Source: Rhodamnia argentea (lineage: Eukaryota; Streptophyta; Magnoliopsida; Myrtales; Myrtaceae). From it: a DNA stretch of 64,000 nucleotides. The translations under genes were made by a program, and so were the position numbers. Shown piece by piece: positions 34,523-45,848 of this stretch. The notes beneath the pieces were generated by a model. It ran no database searches and was not told the origin of the DNA. It saw only the letters and a program-made list of their open reading frames with translations. The stretch is taken from positions 30,627,903 through 30,691,902 of the forward strand of contig NC_063152.1 in NCBI RefSeq assembly GCF_020921035.1. Reading direction: 5' to 3'. Numbering within the stretch: position 1 is the first letter of the stretch; each line of letters opens with the position of its first letter.

Positions 34523-36869
34523 AGTTTCTTTTTGTCAATTTCACCTTGAATGATCGGCAAGAGAATAACGCAAATGCTACTCCAACTGGTTTTCCCCCAA
34601 CAACTTGTAGGGACAGAGAGACAGGGTACGGATAACGTGACCGACAGGTTAGGGAGGACATGGGCGAAAGGTATTGAGTGGATGCCACGTGGCAAGCAGA
34701 TGGGATATGATGAAGTGTAAAGTGGGGCCCGCCGGGCATTTTTTTTCTTTCATTTTTTTGGTCGAACCGCTGGGTAATTTACGGGGCATGTAAAATGTTT
34801 GTTTCTTTTTATTTTTTCCGCCAAATAATAAAATCCATGTTCCACGGTTACAACGCATATTCGTCAATATGAAACTAAACTTAACTTCATGAACTACATG
34901 TTTTCTTTGATAGACCACTTAGTAATATCCCTTGAGAAAAGTTAGTTTAGTTTTGCGTTTTAACCGAGTTACAGTAACATGTCATGACCGGAAACAGGAC
35001 GCAACATTTAACTTCAAAAGTCGACCTTAAATTCCTGTACCAAGACAAGAAAAGAAAAAAAAAAAAAGATATGCCTCGTACGTTTGTTAAAAGATCACAG
35101 GCAATTTTATATATTGTTGTTCGAATGGCATGAATACCATGGGTCTGAAGTTAAAGGTATTAAACGTCCAAAAAGAAATGCTACGAGTAAGATCGTACAC
35201 TGATTGATCAACACTAATTAGATTCTCCGAACATGATCAACACGAACCAGATTCTTTCCACACTTTGGCCAAGATAAATATACTTCACATGCCTTCCAAA
35301 AAGTTATTATTTTTCATTTCTCCATAGAAGATTTTACCAAACTCGTATTCGGATCGATTAAACTTCATTTTTATTTTTACCAAGAATATAGTAATATTGG
35401 CGATTTTTCGGATTTTCCAACCTCTTTGTTACATGCACCCTAAGTCCATTTTGTGTGTGGAAAAATTATCCAGAGACAGTAATCTAAAAACATAACTAGA
35501 ACTCACCCAAGTACAAAAAGGGAGAAATAAGTGACAGAGGACCCACTGAGAATTAAACACCAAAGTTAAATATTTCTTACGTATATCTGACGTCACCCCC
35601 TCGCAAGAACCTAAGAGCGCGTTTGCGGTCTGAATTTGCCAATTTCCTCGTTAACCCACAATTGCTCACCCATCAATTTACCCTGACCCCGTCCCACCAT
35701 CTATGAATCCTCCATTTTTTTCATCGATTATCCTTTTTCTTCTTAATTTAGGCAAAAGATGTCTACTTTCTCTTTTCTTTTCTTTTCTTTTAACTCTTTT
35801 TCGGGCCAATCAAATACTTTGTTAACTCGATGTATGACCCAATAAGCATGCGATCCTACTGATGAAGAAATTGGGAGGGTGGGGATACTAATATCATAAG
35901 TGCAAGGTTCGACTCGGCATTCGGCGGAGCAAAAGTCAAAGAGAGAGAGTTAGGGATACGACAAATAAATAAAAAAAAACTCAGTGTATTTATCCTTTGC
36001 GATCTTACCCCCGTATGGTGCAAAAATCAGAAATTGACCGGTTGTTTTAGATAATTAAAAGAAAATATCCCAATTTTCGAATTCGAACATGCTCTAAAAA
36101 GTGTCTGAAATACGCAATTCATGGGAACCGCATATGTTTTTTCTCTAGCACAATCTTGCATCTCAGGAGGAATATAGAAGAATATGCTTGCTGGTTCAGG
36201 ACAAGCTCATCTCAGCCAAGGGAAAGTAAAGAGCATTCTGGACTTGCAGAGAACACAGGAATGCAGAATTGACCATTCAGATTCTGAATATGCCATCAGG
36301 CTACATGCATACCAGAAGCATATCCTCTCTAGCCTTCCTTTCGGGGGGCGCATACGCGATTGCGATCGTTCGAGGGACCGATCTCCAACGGTAGCACAGT
36401 CGCTTTCATGTGGATTTCACGGCAAATCTCGTGCAAAGCGTCCTTATCAAAAGTTTCGAAAGATCGAAATCCCAGATTTTCCTTCTAGGTGCAGCTACCA
36501 TCCTCTGGCTACTTCATAAAAGTTTCTAAAGGTGCTTACTTTGGTGTGGTACATGCGGATTTGTAGAGCCGCCCGTTTCTTCACACAGCCAGGAATGAAG
36601 AGTAACCGATGCACAAAAAGTCAAAGCAGAGGCGAATCGTCAATGGAAAATTCATGGCTCCATGTTCAACTTTACATCATCAAAGTGAATGTAAAGAGAG
36701 AGAGAGAGAGAGAGAGAGAGAGCATGTATTAAGCAAATGGGTCATTAATGTTTTGTCACAACAACCCACTAAACATCCCTTTCAGCTGTAGCCATCATGG
36801 TCCATTAATATAGTCAAAGATCACTCAAAAGATGAATGGTTGCAAGTTTTTGGTTAAGACCAGAAACAC
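34523..36869. other. gene-free region
   Basis: AT-rich DNA between genes. A short open stretch at 36184-36519 on the plus strand has no known motif. A (GA)n tract lies at 36696-36722. Nothing else is supported. Confidence 0.5.
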
Positions 36870-37061
36870 TCAACCACTACTTTCATCTCTTTGCATATTC
36901 ACCAACCAATGAACAAAGAAGCTCCCAAGAACCAACAGGCACAAAGATCCAATCCAAAACCTGCTTGACGCGAGTTCATTGATGGCCAATCTCGCGAATC
37001 GTAGAGCACAAGTCAGCGGAAATTTCCTCTGCGGGACACGATCCACGTAGCGCGAGAATTC
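36870..37061 (-). CDS. possible terminal exon of an unidentified gene
   Basis: On the minus strand a good acceptor (CTCCATACAG) precedes 64 codons that end in TGA. The peptide starts EFSRYVDRVPQRKFPL, continues with RFARLAINELASSRFW and contains a hydrophobic segment (IGSLCLLVLGSFFVHWLV), so it could be the C-terminal membrane anchor of a small protein. Composition looks coding, but I could not link it to a convincing upstream exon in 37062-38160, and no family is recognised. It may be spurious. Confidence 0.25.
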   Translation of the reverse strand, partial: EFSRYVDRVPQRKFPLTCALRFARLAINELASSRFWIGSLCLLVLGSFFVHWLVNMQRDESSG

Positions 37062-38837
37062 CTGTATGGAGAACTGAATTGAAGCACTAAATGAATATCT
37101 TGTGTACAGAATGATTTTCTCAGGCAATTAAGAATTGAGGGAGGGGGGAAGGGGGTTGCAAAGATAGTAAGAGCGAGAAAAATAATCAAGTCCACAAGGG
37201 TATACATGTACCTGTTAGCTAACAAAATCTGCTTGTATAGTTTCAATTGGCTCCGAGAATTCAAAAGCAACAGATTGAACATCTAGTCTTTTATAGTATT
37301 GTAATGAGTTAGACGTGTGAATTCTCTGCACAATTGAGAGTTGTCACAAATCCTATATGGTCCTCGGAATCGTCCAAAACGAAGTTGTTGCCAGGGGTGC
37401 AATCCATGCCGGAAGCATCAAGGTCAGCAAGAGAGGATGTGAAAACTACAGACATTTTTCCATCATAAAATAGCAGTAAAATTTTCAGGCTAGCTAAAGC
37501 TTGGAGGTACTTCACTTGATTTACCAACAAAAAAGAAACAGTGCTTCTTTGTTGAGTACAAACTAAGTAAGACTCAACCAGATATTTCTCCATGTGTTTA
37601 GCTATCAGTACAAAAACATGGCCCGTTTCAATATGAAGCAGCGTGATGACATGATTACTGAGTGGACCAAGGCAAAGGGCAATTAGCTTCCAATCAAAAT
37701 AGTCCCGTACTAAAGTGCGTCCTTAACCTCTAAGATAAGATCATTATATTAAGCATCACGCTGACGCCTGCAAGAGGAGTCACTTCAATGAGGTTGAGTG
37801 AATGCTTGGCTTTGTTTAATGGTGTCACCCGTAGGCAACATCATTTTAAGCCACCTTAAATTTTTTCACAACTTTTCAAATTTTACGTTTATGTTTGTGG
37901 CTTCGGCGAGACATCCAAACCGGGCTTTCTGGTTTTGAAAACCACAAGAATGCCTTGAAATTTTGTTCTATGTATCCAATAGAATAATATAGAACTGGTT
38001 AATATAAGGTGCAGATACTTATCTAGCTCCAAGAATAGATGGCAAATTATAAACTCCACCCAAGCATATTGGTCATCATATATGTGTCCAATATGTTTTA
38101 GCAAAGCCAAAGGCCAAAAGAGAATTTTCAGCTCTAGCTCACAAAGATAACCCCAGCAATAAGAGAAATGCCGCAGAACGGGAAAAACTTTCTCTGTTTA
38201 TTAGCATGCCAATGTGCAAGAAAACTACTTTCAAATAAGTGTGTTTCTCATTTTCTTAATCCGTTCACAACCCACCTACATCACACAGGAACTTCAAAAG
38301 GCGCTTTTAAACCTCTTAAGGGTCAGCATAAACCTCATCAGGGAACACATCCCTCCACCTTGCATATACCAATCCATACACCTCCAAACAAGACAAACTC
38401 CTTCATCATTTACCGACAATCACGCCGGTCCCCCACCCAAAGAAAAAACACGAAAAAAATCAATAAGAAGTTGACAAAAATGGTGCAGGCCTGGCATAAT
38501 CTCCAAGGAATCAAGCTAAGCAATCACCGTGCCAGCAATCAGAGTCAAGAAAAGTTGCAATTGGCCAATACTTGTACTCTAAAAGGTTCAAGAACGATTG
38601 CTCCGGAATACTCGGATAAAAGGCTGATAAGTAACAGGCAGAACTATCATCAATAGGAGATTGAACTGTCTGGAAGCAGAATCGTATGAAAGCAATATCC
38701 CATTGCTTGCCAACATCTTCTGGACTTTTCACTCCATTCTATGCACGATTAGGCAGCTAGTCACCCAGTCCTTGTGCACCTTAATGACAAGCAATCTAAT
38801 TTAGCATTTAATGCGCTGGACTTCCTGTTCTGCAAGA
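37062..38837. other. region without a supported gene
   Basis: Minus-strand open stretches at 37309-37593 (with SSLADLDASGMDCTPGNN) and 37889-38110 could be exons of the gene suggested at 36870-37061, but splice phases do not join cleanly. Bases 38170-38660 are C/A-rich on the plus strand and contain no gene I can support. The right end should include the 3' UTR of the PPR gene. Confidence 0.4.
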
Positions 38838-40274
38838 TCACCTCGATCTCTCACTCACGAGAGATACAAGATCGTTGTCACCACATTTCTTCAGATGTTT
38901 GACTATGTCATCAGCATATAAAGCTCGGAGGCTTACACCTTTATCAAGCATCATCCTCATAACCTTGGCAGCCTCAACCATATGGTTACGCAGACAAAGC
39001 TGGTGCACAAGAACAGAATACACATCAGAATCAATTGAAAGCAAGAACCCCATTTTCTCAATCTCATCAAAAAATTGAAATCCTTCCAACACCCTCCCCT
39101 CAGTACAAAGCTCCTTTATGATAAGGCTAGAAGCCAAACCATCAGGTTTCAACCCACAATCCAGCAATCTTTTAAAAAGCATTACCGCCTCACAGAAAAA
39201 TTTATGTCTCATCAAAGACACCACCATAGAACTATAACAATCCCCATTTGGAACAGAACCTTCTGAGACAATTTTATCAATTAACTTATAAGCCTCCTCC
39301 AATTGGCCTTTCTTGCAAAGGCCCTCAAGTAGAGCAGCAACTGTGACTCTATTAGGGGCGCAACCACAAGCTATCATTCTATCCAATATTCCCAGTGCCT
39401 CCGTTGTCAAACCTCGGTTAGAAAAGCTCTGAATAACTGAAGTATAAGTAACCACATTTGGACTACAATCACCGCCGTCTTTCTCCATCTCTGTCAACAA
39501 TTCCATTGTCCAATCCATATTCCCATTCCTACACACACCATCAAGGAGAGTTGAGTAAACCACCACATTCGGCACACAGCCATGTCCTCTCATTAGCTTG
39601 ATCAACTGGTAAGCATTTTCCAACCTACCCACATTGCAAAACCCTTTAAGCATCCCCACAAAGGTGATCATATCAGGGTACAGGCCGACCTCGCTCATCT
39701 CTCTCATCAATTTCTCCGCAGTATCCATATCCTCCTTATGACAGAACAACCTAATAACAATATTGTAAGCTGTTGTATCAGCCCTGACACTGAATTCGGG
39801 CATCTTTCTGAGCACCCATAAGGCTTCATCAGCAAGCTTAGCTTCCTTGCACAAATTCAAAACTACCTTAACGCCCTTGACACTGACTGGACACTCCTCA
39901 ACACTGTAAGACTCGATAACATCCCAAATGACTCGTGGGTTTTGTCTAATTTCAAAGATCTCACAAGCTTTAGCATACATATAAGAGCTGTGCCTGTAAC
40001 TCGGCTGAAGACCAGACCATACGAAGAACCTGAGACCCGAAAGAGATTGATCAGTGGAGCACCTGGATAACACTTCATTGACACACGAAGAGTCGAGATT
40101 AGCTCGGGCAGTGGCAAGGGCTTTCTCAATGTTACCCCCATTTTGCTGGACACAAGAGTAAAATCTCTCAGCAGGAGAGGTTGCAGAGGAGTGCAAGGTT
40201 GAAAATGTGTGAACTTTGGAGGTGACTGAGGCCGAAATCACGCGAGCAATGGACAAGAGTGACATGGGTTGCAA
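38838..40274 (-). CDS. pentatricopeptide repeat (PPR) protein, P class
   Basis: A single uninterrupted frame encodes 478 residues. The N-terminus (MQPMSLLSIARVISASVTSK) is basic and hydroxylated, as in a mitochondrial transit peptide. From about residue 130 to 450 it carries eight or nine tandem PPR motifs of about 35 residues, for example TTAYNIVIRLFCHKEDMDTA (from 167) and VVTYTSVIQSFSNRGLTTEA (from 274), most ending in the P-class pattern G-x-x-P-(N/D). There is no E or DYW tail. PPR proteins bind single-stranded organelle RNA and act in its stability, splicing or translation. Length and order resemble the Arabidopsis protein annotated at At5g47360, from memory and not checked. Intron-less structure is usual for this family. 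Confidence 0.95.
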   Translation of the reverse strand: MQPMSLLSIARVISASVTSKVHTFSTLHSSATSPAERFYSCVQQNGGNIEKALATARANLDSSCVNEVLSRCSTDQSLSGLRFFVWSGLQPSYRHSSYMYAKACEIFEIRQNPRVIWDVIESYSVEECPVSVKGVKVVLNLCKEAKLADEALWVLRKMPEFSVRADTTAYNIVIRLFCHKEDMDTAEKLMREMSEVGLYPDMITFVGMLKGFCNVGRLENAYQLIKLMRGHGCVPNVVVYSTLLDGVCRNGNMDWTMELLTEMEKDGGDCSPNVVTYTSVIQSFSNRGLTTEALGILDRMIACGCAPNRVTVAALLEGLCKKGQLEEAYKLIDKIVSEGSVPNGDCYSSMVVSLMRHKFFCEAVMLFKRLLDCGLKPDGLASSLIIKELCTEGRVLEGFQFFDEIEKMGFLLSIDSDVYSVLVHQLCLRNHMVEAAKVMRMMLDKGVSLRALYADDIVKHLKKCGDNDLVSLVSERSR

Positions 40275-41490
40275 AGAAGTTTGGGCTTTTTAGTTGTGGC
40301 CGCGAGGCAAGGTTGCAGATTGATTGCATTCAAGATACAACCTTTTGTTCATTTCGTGCTAGCAACAGATGCGGAGAGGGCAGGTTCCTTGGTTTTTTTA
40401 TCTTAAGGGCACTCCCTCCATCGGTCCAACAATAAAAAATCTGGCCGGGGGCATGCTGCTGAATTTCGTGACTGCAATGAATCTGTGTACTCTCAAATGA
40501 AATGCGTCCTACGATTCATGAAAACTAGTGGGAGAGTCGCATGAAGTAACCTGACAAGGGACTGAGTTATAAACAAGAAGAAGCTCAGTCAAATTCAACC
40601 CCGATGGAAGAACTCTTTTCTAATTGAATGAACAAGTTCTGTTGCGGCATGTAAATGTTAGCACTCCTCTCCTTTCTCGTTGACTTCTCAGTTCTCACTC
40701 ATTCATTCTCCGTCCATCATGTCTCCCACTGTGATTCTGATCCCATTATCGGAGTCATCGCATCATAGGATTTCTCCACTTCCATTGACATGTCAATTGA
40801 TCACCTGCCCGAATCAAGCGACACGTCATCAAATCGGAACTATTTCTGACTCGTATTCTCAGAGGCATTCTATCAAACACGTTATATGCAACCGATTGAG
40901 GAACAGACTACAGCCATTGCAAACCCAGATTCACAACCAGACTCAAAACTCTATCGACGTAGGATATTCGAAATCAGACGAACAGCTCAAAACACGCTTG
41001 ACTTCAGTATTATCGGAGAAGAGGTCGTTCTAGGTAACCATGTTAACAGAATAAAACCGAGCAAAAGCGATTGGCGTTACCTGGTTAACAGCTGCGACTG
41101 CAAGAAAGACAGGCGTGACACTTGTGAGTCTGAGCGAGACTGCCGGAGGGAGGCGAGGCTGGCTGCGCGGGAGGACCGGAGGCGACCCGAGGGGCGACCG
41201 TCATGCCGCGATAAAGGTCAACCACGATCTTCCATCTTATTCATCGGTAAAATCTCTGTGTTATTTTGGATGCCTACAGGAGCTTCCTAACTAATAAGAA
41301 GCCGTTAAATTTGAGATTTGCTAAAGCAAAAAAATTAGGGTTAACTCAGATGTTAATATCTGGCTATGTTAGCCTTAAAATCCGCCGACCCGATAAACAT
41401 TTTCTTCTAACATTGCGAGTGTTCTTAATATTAGTAGTATCAAAAAAGACAAGTGCTTTACATCTAGATTATTTTTTAGGATGCAGTCCA
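40275..41490. other. intergenic region upstream of the PPR gene
   Basis: This stretch contains the PPR promoter (right next to 40274) and, at 41105-41210, a GC-rich purine-biased block. No coding region is supported. Bases 41300-41490 are AT-rich, just left of the plastid-derived DNA, and may also be organellar, but I could not match them to a gene. Confidence 0.45.
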
Positions 41491-41491
41491 T

Positions 41492-41815
41492 ACTCTCAAT
41501 CGACAAGAATCCACGAAGTAAGATTGGTTGAATTAGCCTATTTTTTTCCATGGGTTATACATTCACGTATGCGGCTTTCTTGATTGCCTCTACGTCGGGC
41601 AAATTTGGTTAATTCTTTACTTTATGTATTGTATCTTTTGATGGAGAAGGGGTCGTGCCTTCTTATATTTCTACTTCTAAGATCCAACTGGTATCATTGA
41701 TACTAATAGGAACTAAACTATTATCGCAAGGAAAAGTTGATTTAGAGGGAGAAGAAGAGGCAAAAACTAGAACAAAAATATCATATAATTCTTCAATCCT
41801 CAAAAAAAAAAAAAA
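41492..41815 (+). pseudogene. nuclear plastid DNA: psaB 3' end, spacer and rps14 start
   Basis: The segment carries the last part of the photosystem I gene psaB: after a decayed AL(S)I...RLVEL stretch, GYTFTYAAFLIASTSGKFG and a stop at 41610-41612. About 110 bp later comes the start of rps14: the ATG has become ATC (41723), followed by ARKS, a frameshift and REKKRQKLEQKYH. psaB followed by rps14 is the standard plastid gene order, so this is one transferred plastid block (NUPT), now non-functional. It breaks off in an A-run near 41815. Confidence 0.85.
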
Positions 41816-42000
41816 GTTCCGTCATTGAGTGAGAAAGGTTTCGCTCCTTGATTAGCGGGCGGGGGTCGAGGGACGTGGTGGTTGCAAGGACAGCGCCCTT
41901 GAGCCGCCAAAGAGTTTTTATAATTTAAACATATATTTTATCAATAGTAATTTGGGTTTAGGCCATGAATAGCTACTATTATATATCATCTATTTCTATT

Positions 42001-42224
42001 GGGATTCATATTTGTACAAGTAGTACTTCGAACTTGGAACAAGCATGAAAAAATTAACGATACTTCTTTATCTTTTGAATTGCTTTGCCGGATAGATCGC
42101 TCAAGACCTTTGGTCTCTACCCAAACCCCGATGAAAAAAATGAGATCACTACTTATGGATTCGCTGAAAATGATTCCGATTTAGTTCATGGTCTATTAGA
42201 AGTAGAAGGCGCTCTGGTGGGATA
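42001..42224 (+). pseudogene. nuclear plastid DNA: ycf2 fragment
   Basis: Read across two frames the peptide is that of an internal part of plastid ycf2: [27 protein letters not shown], then [18 protein letters not shown] and [13 protein letters not shown]. Stops (for example at 42010 region and 42100) and a frameshift near 42130 show decay. ycf2 lies in the plastid inverted repeat, far from psaB, so two plastid fragments have joined here. Flanks at 41930-41998 and 42232-42275 resemble 63820-63985, meaning that the plastid piece lies within a copy of a nuclear repeat. Confidence 0.85.
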
Positions 42225-43121
42225 TAACAGAGAGATGCTACTAATTATAGTGGAATCATTTCTTGGAACCAAGATAAACACCTCGTGTCTAGATTTCTTT
42301 TTTTCTTTTTTATGTTTTACTTTTTGAAAATTATTTTCATAAAAATGATCTTTTGTATCGTTTATAAAAATGAATAAAAAAAAGATATTTCCATCGTCCG
42401 TCAAGATGTTTAGATATAAATTGTTGTAGGTAAAACATTTTTTTACTCATTGGCTATAAAATGTTTAGATATAAAATGTTGCCGATAAAACGTTTTTCAT
42501 TAACTAATTATTTTAAACGATACGACCAGTCGTTTTTAGGAAAATATTTTCAATTCATCTATTTTTCACGGAAGAAACGAAGCGCTAATGCAATTTATTT
42601 GGTTCAAATAATCAACAAGTGATAGAATATCAATATTTGTCCTAATTAGAGGAAATATATGTCGGACCATAATTTATTGCGTCGATTTCAAACTTAATTC
42701 TTGAACTTTAGGAGAAAAATGCTGGTCAAAAAGCAAAAGACGAAAATCATTGACAAAAATTGGAATAATTTTTTTTTTCCTTCTTTTGCAAGTTTCTTCT
42801 GCACTTGATTTTCACAGAAAAGGTCTTTCTCAAAACCAGATATGATCCGACAAATCATCCAGTAAGGCTCCGATCGATCAACTTTACAGAGGACATTACA
42901 ACTTTTTCTGCGTCTCATCACATGCACGTGCAATTCCTACGTGTGAAATCCACCAAGATTGAACAAATCCATCGTAAAGGATCTAGAAGCAATTCGGCGC
43001 AAAGTATCATTAGAGAGATCATCCATCAAGGAAACATCGATCGCATTCTACTTTAAAAAAGTATTATCTCGAAAATTCATAACGATGCACGTATCGGTTG
43101 AAGCCCCAATCGGGATTTGTA
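42225..43121. other. gene-free AT-rich stretch
   Basis: Bases 42300-42560 contain GAAAATTATTTTC, GAAAATATTTTCAATTCAT and TTTTTCACGGAAGAAACGAAGCGC phrases, resembling the ends of the MITE at 56385-57003. No gene is supported. Confidence 0.4.
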
Positions 43122-43578
43122 AGGGTGCGCATGAAATCACTTCTACTACTGGATTTCTCTGCCGGAAGTCAATCTCGCAGGGAAATCCGTTTGATAAAAA
43201 CCTTGCCAAAGTAGAAATCCGTTTGGTAAAAAAATTGACTTACGGTAGGATTTTCAACTTCTGGTAGAATTTTTAACTTCTGGCAAGTTTTTTTGCCAAC
43301 TTTGAGAAGTAATTTTTTTTTACTTCTCCACCTTAGAATCACTTCTTCGATCACATTGACCTCCACCGACCGCTCATCGCCGCCCGCCGCCGGCCGCCCG
43401 CCCACCGGTCGCCGGCCGCCGCCGGTCGGCCGTCGAAGATTTTGTTAATAATGTTCTAGAAGTAGAAATTTTCAACCATAATCAAACGAATTTTTCTGAT
43501 CGGAAGTTAATTTGAAGTAAAAGTAGAAAAATCATCTTCTGCTTTGAAGTTCTGCTTTCTGACCTCCATGCGCACCCT
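43122..43578. mobile_element. hAT-like MITE with GC-rich core
   Basis: The 457-bp element has perfect 12-bp terminal inverted repeats, AGGGTGCGCATG and CATGCGCACCCT. AT-rich arms with repeated AGTAGAAATCCGTTTGGTAAA-like phrases surround an extremely GC-rich core (43375-43432) made of CCGCCGGCCG words. No open frame encodes a transposase. A target duplication is not obvious. The terminal sequence suggests the hAT superfamily, but this is inference. Confidence 0.7.
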
Positions 43579-45680
43579 AAGCTTTTCAACTTGAAACCCC
43601 ATTCATGACCCGTATTTTAATTTTAAGCCGATCCATTTATGACCAGCTTTCGTGAATTTGGGTTAAAAGATGGGCTTGCAATCCCCTTTTTTTTTTTTTC
43701 CTCATTTTGACAGCTCTAGTCGGGAGTGCGTCTTTCTTCTGGAGACGAATACGATTTCCACCTCCGACGCATAAATCTGTCTCGATCGCACACGTGCTTG
43801 ATACATTCTTCGAGCATAACTAACATCTTTCGGATGTATAATCGACAAGCGATTAAATTCAAACGGTGACTTAATTAGTGGGGGCTTTGGAGAAAGGGTG
43901 TTCAAACAGAATAATTAATGTTTAAATGTGGGGGGAATCCGATCCGTTGTGTCAACGAGTCTTTCCAACGCAAAACCTTTCGGCGTCAAAATTGCTTTGG
44001 GCAAGCAAAGGTGCAGATACCTTATCATCCAGCTTAAGCTGATGGCATTCCAGCACAGCAACAAACATGATCTAAGGACAACATTAGCCGCGCGGAAACC
44101 CGTTGATTGACTCGGCTTAGCGGTTTGAATAAGAGATCGTTGGCGCGTGTACGTGGATAAGGCGTACGCCACGTCGTTCGATTTCCCGCGCCGCTTGAAA
44201 AACGATCACATATCGTGAGGGTAAATTATTCGAGTTTTTGGCCCGTATTTTTACCCCGATTCGTGAATTGACGAAGAACTGTACTCGCGATGTGGTTATA
44301 TAAAACGAGATTTGTCGTGAAAATATAACAAAATATTTAGTTTGTTCAAAATGTACAATTGCTTTAGATTTTATCATCGGATGAAGTAGGGACAATTTTC
44401 CGACCAAAAAAAAAAAAGTTAGGGACACTTGAATGAAAACGAGATCTGGTCGTGGTTTTTCATTTTTTATTTTAATGCCAAATTTGTCTTCCGAAATTTA
44501 CGGAGTGCTTATGTGCAAATTTTCAGTAAAACAGTGAGTGGGGACAAGCAAACCAAACCAAACCAAAAGAAACTTTTTCTTTTCTTCCGTTCACTGGCCT
44601 CATTCAGTTCACTGGCCTCATTCAATGCCTAGATACGCACCTGCCGTTCCTTTATGCTTCAAGCATATACCTTACCATGAAAAACCGAGCACGCCGTCAA
44701 AATGGAACGCGAACAGTATGACTCGCGATCGGAGATTGCTCGTTCGAATCCCATCAACTGCGTGCAAATTGCTCTAGATTGGAGCCCGCCCGCACAGGCC
44801 GAAAGCCCTAATTTACGCGATTTGTGGGTCTTGCGAGATGTTTCCCGATCCTGCGTTCCCTTGTCCAGAGATTACCCCGGAAGCAGCCCAACTTATCTTT
44901 CTCTTTTCTATTCCCATTTAAAAAAAAAAAAGAATTTACGGAATCTTAGTATTTATCAATTGATAACTAAAATTAACTTGGGGAAAATGGCAAATTAATT
45001 AGCAACAATATCATGATTAGATAAATCACAGACTGCGTGGCCCTTAAGAGCATCTAGGATCATCTCCTAAAGTGGCAAACATTGCAATTTAATCACGCAC
45101 AGAATATTAAATTCATCTTAGACGAAGGGTATGACCTCCAAGGAAAAGCTAGCGTACGAAGTCCAAAAGAAGAATCCTGACCACTTCCACGCAACCTATA
45201 TCCTCTCACATTCCCCTTGTTTTTTTTCACTTTCTTTCTTCCAATATTGTTCATCACTTGCATCGTCCCCACAGAGATTCCCCAGGAATCATTTGATGTT
45301 GCTGTTGCTTCAGATTACATGTCTTTTTCTCAATTTAGACCGCGTAATCCGTGATTCGATTACTAACTTAGGCCGTATGCAACGGACATATTGACAGAAC
45401 TATCAAGATTACGATAACAGTATCACTTCTTTCGAGTATTCGGGAGTTCTTAGGATAATATAAAGAGCAAAAAGAAGAGGAAGGGAGTGTCGGGCGAACA
45501 CGATCGTGCGAAGTTGTCTAGTTTAGAACGAGGAGGCTTCTGCAAATCTCCGGTGATCGGATTCTCAAAAGTATAAAAATGTTTGAAGTTGCTGCCCCAA
45601 ATGGCCAAAAAAAACAGAGTAGAGCTTCCGTTAGTGTGATAATTTGCTCTGCTCTCCTCTCAAAAACTTTTCCGCTTCGA
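43579..45680. other. gene-free region upstream of the DUF761 gene
   Basis: No coding region is supported. A GTTCGAATCCC word at about 44733 resembles a Pol III B box, but no A box or tRNA fold fits. A TATA-like ATAATATAAAG is at 45456-45466, roughly 390 bp before the next start codon. Confidence 0.45.
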
Positions 45681-45685
45681 CTCCG

Positions 45686-45793
45686 CCACTCTCTCTCTCT
45701 CCCTCTCTTTCTTTGCTTTCCTCTTTCTCAACTTTTCCTTAACCCTTAAGTCTTCTTTGTCTCTCTCTCTCCCTCTCTCTCTCTCTCTCTTCA
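45686..45793 (+). promoter_or_regulatory. CT-rich leader of the DUF761 gene
   Basis: Long CTCTCTCT tracts at 45690-45710 and 45760-45791 sit 60-160 bp before the start codon. Pyrimidine-rich (GA/CT) tracts in 5' leaders and core promoters are frequent in plants and can bind BBR/BPC-type GAGA factors; that use here is inferred. Confidence 0.5.
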
Positions 45794-45848
45794 CCTCCTT
45801 CCTCTTCATATCTTTCCAAGCGCCAGAGATCGAGGCAAGATCCCTAAA

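Noticed and set aside
34206..34739. 177-codon minus-strand frame with poly-aspartate
   Set aside because: It overlaps the leader of PTPMT1 and its Asp run is just the TCG trinucleotide repeat.
44700..44780. tRNA-like B box (GTTCGAATCCC)
   Set aside because: There is no matching A box or acceptor stem; a single word of this length can occur by chance.
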